The notes under the pieces: model-generated | Database searches by the model: none | What the model saw: only the letters and a program-made list of their open reading frames with translations | Told to the model about the DNA's origin: nothing | Source of the DNA: Carposina sasakii | Taxonomy: Eukaryota; Arthropoda; Insecta; Lepidoptera; Carposinidae | Length of the DNA: 64,000 nt | Reading direction: 5' to 3' | Assembly: GCA_014607495.2 (NCBI GenBank) | Contig: CP053159.1 | Span: 813,501 to 877,500 of the forward strand | Translations under genes and position numbers: made by a program | In this document: in pieces, positions 27,601-39,600 of the stretch | How the letters are laid out: each line of letters begins with the position of its first letter | Position numbering within the stretch: the stretch's first letter is position 1

Positions 27601-30600
27601 AATAGATGAAGTTTGAGTATTGATGAAGTATTATAAATTAAGTTGCATATGACGTCAAATTTTAAATCTAAACGTAACGTTTATGGTCCAAACAGATGAG
27701 AGTGTAACCACAGTATGATGTGGTGAAAACGCGTGGTAAATGTTATGTCGTTAACTTTCATATGCCTTAGAGCTATTTCATCAATATGCTACGATATGTT
27801 TATATTCTTAGGTGTTGTAAAACGTATTTGCATCTAAGGGCATCTGGAGAGGATGAATGAAAGTAGACAACTCGTCTACAATCAGGTAAAAAGTCCAAAT
27901 TGTAAGGGTTCATTTTTCTAAGGCCAGAAATAGCCAAATTGAAGGACTAAATTTATCCTTCAAATAGGCTATCTTAGGTTAGGAAAGGTCAGCCCTTAGT
28001 GTTGTGTCCTCCTCTCCTAGTCAACTAGGAACGTGTAGTAATATGCATTCTATCTATCTAAATGTTGGATATTCAGTTAGAACTGAATGCAAGCAGCTTC
28101 GCGAAATTGCAGAAGTATTATAGTAAATTACGCAGATGTACACAATATAAACTACCTATTACAGACCAGGCACTTCAGTTAATAGGTCAATAACTGATAA
28201 ACTTGAAGCGCGGAACAAAATTACATTTATTTACATACTTTAACTGTTTTATCGTGGTTACGTAGTTGAGTAACTACGTTTATTACGTAGTATCCGAGAC
28301 TACTAGTAAAGAATACTAGTGGATCGCGTTTCGCTTCAGCCCCCCTAGTATGACCACGCATCGTGGATATCGTATCGCACGATATCGTATCGTCTCTATA
28401 CAAAATTCAACATGGCGGCTATATTTATTGTATTTTGACAGCCTAATTACATCATAGGTCATGCTACTTGAGCAGTATTTATTTGTATTCCTATTAGAAC
28501 ACTGCCCTTCCTTGCATACAATGCTGCTTTCCTCTTTCTCAGGTAAAATCTTATTTGTCCCGGTATAAAAGTAACCGACAATTAAGTAAATACATACATG
28601 ACAATGCCCGAGTTTCTTAGTTAAATCTTACGACATGCACAGAAGAAGATGCAGCTGATGTATTCTAGTAAATTAATTATTCTAGTGAATAAATAAAAAT
28701 AAACACATATTTTCATCATCATCATCATTTACAGCCCTGAGAAGTCCACTGTTGGACATAGGCCTCCCCCAACATCATCCAAACACATATTTTATAACAC
28801 ATTAACCTAATCCTATGCATACGATCTTCTATGCTGCTCTGGGAGTGAAAAAAAAACGTATAATACTTCAGCTGCTTCTCTTCCCGGGCATACTGTACTA
28901 GTCAGTAGAGGGACAAGAGGGTCTTGGTGTTTAGTAGGCGATGGGCTGACCACCTGTCACTATTAACCGAACTTATACATCTCAACTATGCCCTCAAAAT
29001 TGGTCAGAAGTGGCACCATGTGGTCCTATCGGCCCTTGGTGCTCTGCCTACCCCGTAAGGGATAAAGGCGTGATTATATGTATGTATGTAACTTAGTCCT
29101 ACACCTAGATCCCTAAGGTCTTGTGTCGTGTGGGTAACTTAAGTTACGATATATAAACGTGAGTACGGAGGTTATATTATACATGTAATATACAATTATA
29201 ACCCCTATATTTATTAACTGATGATCACAAAATCTGTGTTTTATTGTTTTTTGAATGTCATATGTTAAATTGTTACATAAATGATAGACTACAAATATTT
29301 ATAAACATTATGCAAATATTGAGTTAGGTAATCCTACTAATATTATAAACGCTAAAGTTTGTAAGTATGGATGTTTGTTGCTCTTTTACGTAAAAACGGC
29401 TCGAGCGATTTTAATAAAATTTGTTATGGAGTTAGCTGATACCCTTGATTAACACATAGGCTACTTTTTATGCGGGGAAAATATTTTTTATTGTTGTTTC
29501 TGCAGTCCACGCGGACGAAGTCGCGGGCGTCCACTTAATGCAAATACTAAACACAAGCCGAGTAAACGTAAGTATGGTTCTTCGCTATGCTAAACGTGGC
29601 TATGGGTGCTCCTTTGCGATCTTGTAGTTCTGATTACCCCTCTCTGGAAACACAGACTCGGTACACTTATGTAATGCTCAGTAAAAGTTTTTAACGGCAA
29701 ATACAGATCATATCAATGTCCTGTTTACTCTTATTTGCAGTATTGTGGCTGCTTTGTTTACAAGATGATACGAAGTAGCTGCGTGGGTGTAATGTAAATA
29801 AACGATGTTATGTGGACGATAAACGCAGAGGGCGCCGCGTTAGCCGCGTGGTGCCGGCAGAGTAGAGTTTGTACCACCCCATGCCTGCCCGTGGGTATCG
29901 TGCGAGGCGATTAAGGGTTTCCGGCAGGCGGGCTGACAACATAGTCCGAAAATCACACTGCGGTCACCAACAATCCGCCTGCCCAGCGTGGTGACTATGG
30001 GCAAAACCCCCCTGTGGCGGTAGCCTTGTGGCGCGCCCTGGGGGAGGCCTACGTCCAGCAGTGGACTGCAGTAGGCTGTAAACAGACTAGACAAACACAG
30101 AGGGCGGGTGGGACTACATACATATACACTCGTCACAAAAGAGATTCCACAGACACGTTTACCATAGAGGGGACAGATGTTGATGGTCAGTGACAAGTTG
30201 CTAGCTTATCGCCTGAGAGAATTCCCGAAGACCTTAGTCGACTGTTACGACATGCAGGGATGGAGATACAGCTGATGTATTCTATCTACGATCGAAGTTA
30301 TATCTTCAATGAAGGATCCTCATTGGAGGAAATATTAAATGATGAACCTCTATCGATATGATCGAGAATAGTATAGGTACATTTGCTTCGCCCGATCCTA
30401 TCTATATACATATAATAAAAATGTAACGGTTCGCTGTCTGTACATGGAAGATATATCAGAAACAATATTACAGGAGACTTTTATCAACGCAATAGAACGC
30501 ATAAGAATGATTTTTGGATTTTTTTTGTTTTTTTTTTGTTCTGTTTGTCGGTTTGTCTGTGCGTTTGTGCACGCTAATCTCAGAAACGACTGAACCGATT

Positions 30601-33600
30601 TGGATGCAGGTTTCGGGAATATAATAATATTGTGACAGGTCCCACTTAACATATAGGCTACTTTTTATCCCGGATAATTTCGACATTTTGTTTTTTCTGT
30701 AGGCCACGCGAACCTAGTCGCCGAATATAAGCCCACTAGTCCTCGAACGAGTATATGGTAGATTTAATTATTCGGTGACCTTGCCAAAGATAATTCGGTG
30801 GATTTATTTATTTATCCATCGTTAGTAATAAATAAAGATATGGATGCGCATTACCTAATTTGCAGATAATGTTCTTTATCGATATTATTTGTAACTATGC
30901 TCCAGACATCGTGTCAATGGCAGTGAATTCATTCATTCAATCAATGATCAATAAAGAATAATGTAGATTTTGATTCCCACCATTTCCAATAAGACCAGCA
31001 CGTGAATTAGAATATTGAGTAATTATAACTAGTAACTACTTAACTAATCTCCTCAGAAGCTCAGTATTTATGAATAGAACAAAATCTTCTATTGGAATAT
31101 GCACATAAATTGTTCCTAATGTTATTTGTAATGTTGTTTCTTGATGTACTAATGTATACAGTGTACTAAATGAAGTAAGCGAATGTCATTGCCTCCATAA
31201 ACCTATACAGGTTTAGAGGTATCCGAATATTAAATAGTCCTCGCGGTCGTTTCTAGGTGAAAAAGGTCACATTAGGTAAAGGCTATCCGACTGCGACAAA
31301 GCCATTAAAAATGGTAGGTATTGGTTAAAATTATTCTTAGATGCAATTGAAATGTGGTGCACCCTGCTATTTAACGTATGAGGTTCTGAGGCTAATACTT
31401 GTCTAGATTGACTCGGAAGCATTTGCCATAAGATTCGATACAGGTACCTGGATTGTTATATTTGTTCCCGAAAAGCGGCAGTAGGCTCACCTCTTACCAC
31501 GTGGGACTTAAATAGGCTAACTGGTGAAAAGTGGGTGTAATTTGCACACTCTTTCCCAACTTCTTTGAGGGATAATGGGCGTGACTATACAAGGTGTGAG
31601 TGACAGCCAGGCAATTACTGAAATGCTGAATGCTAGTACCATTAAAAATTTGGAATTTTTGAAATTTCCTGCGAAACTTTTCAGTAGTGTTCGCCTCAAA
31701 ATCATGGCCTGAAGTCAGCATATCAATATTTGCCTGGCTGTAACTTTCACCCTATACAGGATGTTTTTTTCTGGCCACCACTAACGAAGGGTACATACTC
31801 TATACATCAAATAAAGTAAGTTTATGCCAATAAAAATGCTTGGATTTTTTTTTAAATTACTAGATCGGGCGAAATTTATAGTGTCTAGTGTTTATGTTAG
31901 TTTTTTTATAGACAGATATTAATTATTTCTCGTGAAAAAATCTTGTTACGCGCGTCTATGTGCATTTATGCAGAAAAACTCAGTCTATTTACTCAACTTT
32001 GGACCCTAATATTTTGGAAACCAGACACTTCCCAGGTATGCTTCCATGGAGAAAAATGATCGTGATGATGAGGAGATTCCGTGATTTTCGGGAACGTTGA
32101 CAACCAAAAATCATCCTATATGTACTTACTACTTATGTAATGATAATCTGCTTGTACAGGTAAACATAACGTGGAACGACAACAGCACGCTGTCGTACTA
32201 CAACATGCGCAGATGGAACTTCGAGCCTGAGATGTCCAACGGAACCCTCTCTGACGAGATCGTCAGCATCAACCCGATCATTGCGGTTAGTGAACACAAC
32301 ATCTATTTAATCATCATCATCTTTACCAATATCCTTCATCATTTTTTTTTCATATTCTTTATTGAACACAGAAAAATACACAAGATAAAATATTTTAGAA
32401 GATAATTTACAAAGGCGAGCTTTTCTCTGACAGAGATTTCATTCAGCTATTTAAAATAAAGTGATTAGCGAAGAAATTCATAATTATTATTATCATTCAT
32501 TATGACACCAATTTATGGATTTTGTACCATTGTGAAATGCAAGATGTTACTGCATAACGCTGTGTCGCTGCCTCAATGGAGATAATCCTGCTTTTGAAAA
32601 TGAATGTAAAAACCCAGTGCTGTAACCCACTCAAACACAAACTAAAACATTTCATATGCTAAGTGAATAAATACACGGCAGTGTTCCCATCGTAAAGAAG
32701 GTATAAAAGAGGAGGTGGGTCTATGAAGTGAGTCGTGTGGCAATCGTGAGGCCATGACGTCATGATAGGGGCGGAGCTTCAGCGCCAGTGTAACGCAGTA
32801 GCTGTAACCACACGCTTGTGCTCCGAAATGTAACCGTATTAAACTTACAAATACACTAGCGCTTTTATCAGGGTACTTTTTTACTAAAACGTAGTATAAT
32901 ATTGCCAACTAGTGATGAGTGATTGCACTAGTAAAACAATCTTAAACCATATTGATAATGAGCAAGTAGTTTGACTAGTCACTACAAGGTGGTTTCTATG
33001 TAAATGGGCAGGGCTACAGTGTTCAATGCTCCCCTCGTCCCATACTAACTCCCGCTCCGCGGCACTTAGCCTACTCCTCTTTTATTTCTTCTCCATGGTT
33101 CCCATATTGGGGTAGCCAGAACTGCAAGATCACGAGGGAGTTCCTTCAGTCACGTTCAGCATACCTATTCCTAGTTCATTCCACCCTGGAGTTTCACAGT
33201 CGACTCTTACGGCACGGAAGGAGATGCAGCTGATGTATCTGAAGCCCCGCATCTGCGCAAGAGTGTGATTAAGCGTGTTGCGTCAGACGGGGGTGGAGGT
33301 GGGCTCGACTTAATGCCTTAGAACCCAAAGTCAACCTCACCTGCCCGTGGCGCTTAACGGACGAGGCTCTGACGTTATTTTATTACACCTATTTAGCATG
33401 TCTCGGAAACATTTGCCATTGGATTCGTGACATGTAGATTGTTGTTTTTGTGTCCGAAAAGGTGGTAGCTTCACATCTTACCACGTGTGACTTGCTTCCT
33501 GCTTCTACTTCTGCCCAACCTCTTTGAGAGATAATGGGCGTGACTATATGTATGTACCACAGACGGTGGCATACGCAATGCGCCGGCACAGCGTGCTGGT

Positions 33601-36600
33601 GAACGTGCCAGTAGACCTGTTCCTGCGCTACCACCACTCGAGCCTGTTCCTCCGAGCGAACGTATCCTCGTGGCTGTTCGACGGCATCGAGGATCCCGTG
33701 CTGGACATCGCGAGTCACTTCCCCGACCTGCCGTTTGCGGATGTGCCGTATGATAAGTTTGGATGGTTTTACACGGTGAGTCGGTGATTATTTTTGTTGT
33801 CTTTCAGTGTATAATGGAAACCTTTTGTTGAGCAACACTTAACATTAAAGTTAAGTAAACAATTAAGTACTAAAGTGTTAACAATTAAGTAATCTTTAGT
33901 TGAAGTGCGTTTTAACGAAATTGTTGACGGACAACATAAAAGTTGACAACACAAAAGTTACCAACTTTTGGTCGATGGAGAACAGGAGACTCGCTTTTAG
34001 GTTCATTGTTGCTCTGTGTCCATACCCCCAGTAGATATTTAAGAATATAATAGCACGGAAATATTATGTTGCTAAGTATTATTTAGAAACGTTGTAACAC
34101 ATACTCACACACACACAACATACACACGGCTGTGTTACTAATATGGGAAGCCAGCTTATCCCCTGAGAGAATGCCTGAGTCCCTTACTCCACTCTTGCGA
34201 TATGCGCGGAAGGAGATGCAGCTGATGTATTCTAGAGAAGTCCCGCATCAGCATAGGAAAGACATAGCCGCCGTCAGTGTTGGTTGGTTGGCAGTGGTTC
34301 GACTTGGGAGTGAATCATCAATCATAAATTGACATATGAAAAATACCTACAGTTAATTAATGTAGATAATGTTACCATTCACTGTGCATGATATCGTGCA
34401 TAGTGCAAACGTTAATTTTGTCACGGAAACATGTAGGTATCATAATAAATAATAATATAACAACATTATCGCTGCGGTGAACGGAAGCTCTAATTACTTT
34501 ACTATAGCAATACTTTACTATAGAGTTACTCTTCGTTACTTGTATAAGCGTGTAAGTTTGTGAGGATTGGTGTGCGGATGTTTGTTACCCTTTCACGCCA
34601 TAGCTTCTTTTTTATTTTATTTATTATATAGGTATATATACCACGTATCGGCAAACGCAGCGTGGGAAGGCCATCCGCGTGGTGGACGAACGACCTGGCC
34701 AAGGTCGCGGACGTCGGTTGGATGCAGGCTGCTTCCGACCGGTCGGAGTGGAAGTTGTTGGGGGAGGCCTATGTCCAACAGTGGACTTCTCAAGGCTGTA
34801 AATGACGATGATGATGATATAGGTATATTGTACCTACTCTAGAATAACACCCGTAGTGGTGGGCATGTAAATGATACTCGTAGGTGCCTATTCTGATACA
34901 AGCACGCCTATGACGTTTTCTCAATACTGGAAATATGCATCGTGCGAGAATGCAATACTTACTTTTTTTATTGTAACATTAGTAAGTGGAAAATAATACT
35001 CGCGTTTAAAAGTTCGTTAAGATTGGGACAATAGTTTTTTTGAACGAGTAGCCAGTCAAAATTTATTCTTATTCTTTACTAGCCTGCGACTCCGTCGGCG
35101 TAGACTACAGAAAAACAAAATGTCGAAATTATCCGGGATAAAAACATTTTCCCGGGATAAAAAGTAGCCTATATGTTAAGTGGGACCTGTCACAATTTAT
35201 TCCTGAAAACTGCATCGAAATCGGTTCAGCCGTTTCTGAGATTAACGTGCACAAACGCACAGACAAAAATTCCAAAAATCATTGTTTTGGGTACTATTGC
35301 GTGAATAAAGGTCTTCTATAATATTGTTTCTCATATATCTTCCATGTACAGACAGCGATCCGTTACATTTTTATTATATGTATAGAAGAAGATAGATTTC
35401 ACACAAGACTCTACAGTTAATACAGAGAAATTTTACAGGCTGATCACTGTAGGCTGTAAAATCTAGTAGATTTCGTTAATATACTAGAATTATTGCCGGT
35501 TATAGTTAGTTAAATTACATATGAAATCTTGTTGAACAGCTAGGGTAATAGAAATAGACTTGTGTTTATCTAAACCGGTGAGGACTTTGGCCTGCCGGTT
35601 ACTCATGCAGTTATTACTCATACATGACTTAATTTTAGACCCAAATTGACACTTTTACCGAGTTATGTTTACTATGATGTAGTGAACGACCTTGCCTATT
35701 TGACTCCTACTTAAGTATATCTTTAATTTCCGTCCCATCGGACTACGAGAGTAACGGAATATCGAGTGCATCTGTGTTTGCGCACACACTTGTGCACTAT
35801 AATATCTCCTGCGTACCTGGCCAATCTCCGTAGAGATTGGTCGCCATGGCCGAAATACGGTCGGAGATCATCATCATCATATCTTTAATTATAATTATCT
35901 CTATTAGTAATGTTAGAAAAATCTTCAGCAATATGAATAATGCTTTGTATATTATTAAATGAAAATTCGTTTTGTAGCTATAAAATAGACTTTCGTATTT
36001 ATGTGAAAAACGGTTATATATCCTATTCATAAACACATAATCACTGGCTATAAATTCCACTAGTGCAAGTTATGATGGAAAATTGTGCAAGATTCATAAC
36101 TTGTTTGGCTATCTGTGTGATTAAGAACCTTTTGTATAATCTTAATTTTTTATATGTAAATTTAATTAAAAGTAAACAAAATTCAATCGAATATCAAAAT
36201 GAACAGTGCCAGTACATACAGGGTGTTTTTTGGTGGCCACCCTTAACGAAGGATGCGTACTCTATACATCAAATAAAGTAAGTTTATGCCAAAAAAATGG
36301 TGGGAAACTATGTAAATAAAAAAAAATTACTTGATCGGGCAAAATTTATAGTGTCCAGTGTTTATGACAAATATTAATTATTTCTCGTGAAAAAATCTTG
36401 CTACACGCGTCAATGTGCATTTATGCCGAAAAACGCAGTCTATTTACTCAACTTCGGACTCAAATATTTTGGAAACCAGACACTTTCCAGGTACGCTTCC
36501 ATGGAGAAAAATAATCGTGATGACGAGGAGATTCCGTAGTTTTCGGGAACGTTGACGACCAAAAATCATTCTGTATATCTATATATATATAGTTATTAGG

Positions 36601-39600
36601 ATAATATACCTAAATGCAGTTTACGCAATTTAGGGAGCTTAGAGACGTCAATGATTGGTATATAACATATGTAGGTACTACATGCTAGTGGGGTAGTTGT
36701 CAATAGGTGCCTATACAATACATGCTCTATATTTTTCTTGGATCTCATTTGAAGACCAGCGCTGGTTACAGGTTACAACCGGAAGTAAGCTGAGGTAGGC
36801 TGCGTTTGTGACATACTAAGATTGTTGAATAGTTTATTTATTTTTTCAATTTTCATTGCATATTAACGCTGACTTCTACTTTAGCACTTTCTCGTAGATA
36901 TTAATTTAGTTAAGTAGCGATTAGTTTATCATAATTACATTTTAATCTCAAAAATATAATACCAAGTTCAAATGATTATTGCAATACAGTCAGCTGATGT
37001 CTACTTATTTATCTGTCTGCCTGTTCGTGACGAAATGTGTGGACGGATCTTGATAAAATTTGCACATATAACTTTATACTATATGTATTATTTTAAAACA
37101 CTTAAAACTCTTGAGATAAGCTGTTTTTTCATCAGCCTGATGGAGTGCAGTAGGCCTCCCCCAGGGCACGCCGCAAGGCTGCTGCGGAGGGTTTTGCCCA
37201 TAGTCACCACGCTGGGCAGGCGGGTTGGTGACCGCAGTGTGATTATCGGACATATTGTCAATAGGGCACGGCAGACGCTGTTGCCCACCTCCCGGGAACC
37301 CTCAATCGCCTCTTACGATACCCACGGGCAGACATGGGGTGGTGCTATTCAACTCTCTACACCACACGGATACGGCATAACGTCACTACTAAACTTTAAT
37401 ACCTGTACACTTAAATGTATGGTGCAACTGATTTTTGATGATTATACTGGTTCGAATTAGTTTTTTTTTTAGATATGACTAGTATGAAAGTAGCTAAGGA
37501 TTTTAATGTTGTAGTTCCAGTAGATCATCATCTTCTTCTTGTGGTGGCACTCCATTACTGGAGGTCTGCCGTCAGCTTACTAAATGCAAATATGTCCCTG
37601 GCCACTCGAAACAGTTCCGACACATTAGCTATTCTCGTCCACTCACGAATGTTTCGCAGCCAGGATTTCTTTCGTCTACCGCGGTATCATAATGCCAGTA
37701 AAAGATTTCTTCACACGTCAGCCCCATAACGGCTGTCTCTTTACGTCCGTACAGCTACTACATGACGTCACCGCTATACCTGCAGCGTGATTACAATGAA
37801 TCTAAACCTGATACGTGTTAGTGAGTATTTGGTAACACGGGTCCGAGCCGGATTCCGGGCGGCCGGCCGAGCGCGCCGCTTTCGCTCTTGTATAATTATT
37901 ATTGCATTACTATTTGTATTACGTGTACTGTACATCATGGTGTTAAAGATTCTAATCACACGCGCATAGGGTGGTTGCATTTAAAGATTAAATATTATAA
38001 TTTGGACAGCCATAATGCATGGTTGCAGTAGGCAACAACTGCTCTCATCTGATGTAACATGACAAATATTTGCAGCTCGTCCATTTCTACATTACACATC
38101 ACATTACAGATTACTTACCGCGTCTATACTCGTATCTAATCGAACGATGTGCGAGCGGTCTTAATCTCGGTGCATACCGATATGTATGATAGCATCTTAT
38201 TCAACTAATGTCCCACTAGGGTGAAACACCGAAAGAAGGGGGAAAAATCTGTCCCACTATTAGTATCAAAAGTGGGACAGATCAAACATTTTTTTTTTTC
38301 GATTTTGTTTCCGTTCTGTCACCCAAGGGAGACAAAATGGATGACAGATCGGAATATTCCTCTAATAGGTACTACCTACGAAGATTGGTACCTGATGTTA
38401 TAAATAGCTTATTATTATTAGGTACATTTAAAGTAACCCTAGGTAACATGTTTCAGCGCAACAACTCGATGGAGTACGACGGTGAGTTCGTGATGAACAC
38501 GGGCGCCGAGGACTTCTCGAAGCTCGGCAACATCGAGATGTGGAGGAACGCCAACAGGACCGGGTACAGGGATGATTGTGGAATTGTGCAGGGTACGTTC
38601 AATTGCCAGGAACTTAACAACGTAGTTTTAATTTTGCGACCCTCTCCCATATTAATCATTTAGTAATTACTAGTCAGATGATATCACAGATAAACATATA
38701 ACCCTCCTTCTGACGCCGTCGGGTAATAAATAAATTGTTGCCGATCGATAGGCTACTATCGATAAGTGTATATAAGATAGACAACGATACTATACTGTCA
38801 CGGCCGCTATATTATTATGACGGGACGTTATCTTTTAGGCTTATACCCTGTATACCCCATTCTTTCAGTACATACAATGTATAATAATGTGTTACAGGGT
38901 CGTCGGGAGAGCTATGGGCGCCGGAGTTAGGACAGCCTGAGGTTCTTATCTTCGCGCCCGACTTGTGCACGTAAGTGAGATTAATTAATCTTGGTCCATC
39001 TAAGCTTAGTCTGAATTTAAACTTAGACTTTTGCATACAAACTCTTTGTTTGACTTACTTTTTCATACAAACTCTTTGTTTGACTTACTTTTGCATACAA
39101 GTAAAGTCTTTGCTTGACTTACTTTTGCATACAAACTCTTTGTTTGACTTACTTTTGTATAAAAGTAAACTCTTTGCTTGAATTACCTTTGCATACAAAC
39201 TCTTTGCTTGACTTATCTTTGCATACAAACTCTTTGCTTGACTTACTTTTGCATACAAACTCTTTGCTTGATTTACTTTTGCATACAAACTCTTTGCTTG
39301 ACTTACTTTTGCATACAAACTTTTTGCTTGACTTACTTTTGCATACTGTGTTCCCGAAATGGGTTAGCCAGAATTGCAGGGTCATCAAGGGAGACCCCAC
39401 AGCCACGTTTAGCATAGCGGCGACAGATGTTAATGATCAGTGACAAGTTGCTAGCTTATCGCCTGAGAGAACGCCCGAGTCCACATTTCTTTGAGGCAAA
39501 GGTCGTGAATGAACATATGCTATAAAATACAGGGTGTAACAGAAGGGGTATGTTAAGCGAAATGTTATGAAAATAGCTCACTATACAGGGTGTAACAAAA

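Noticed and set aside
32756..32763. TGACGTCA CRE-like palindrome
   Set aside because: A single 8-bp match in an intron without other support is expected by chance.
36972..37460. 162-codon plus-strand frame
   Set aside because: Its conserved-looking part (HAARLLRRVLPIVTTLGRR) is the usual chance translation of repeat F, seen again at 43774-43983 and 57706-57966.
39085..39443. Open frames with repeated KSSKEFVCK or CIQTLCLTYF motifs
   Set aside because: They are translations of a 30-bp minisatellite. A unit length divisible by three keeps several frames open on both strands.
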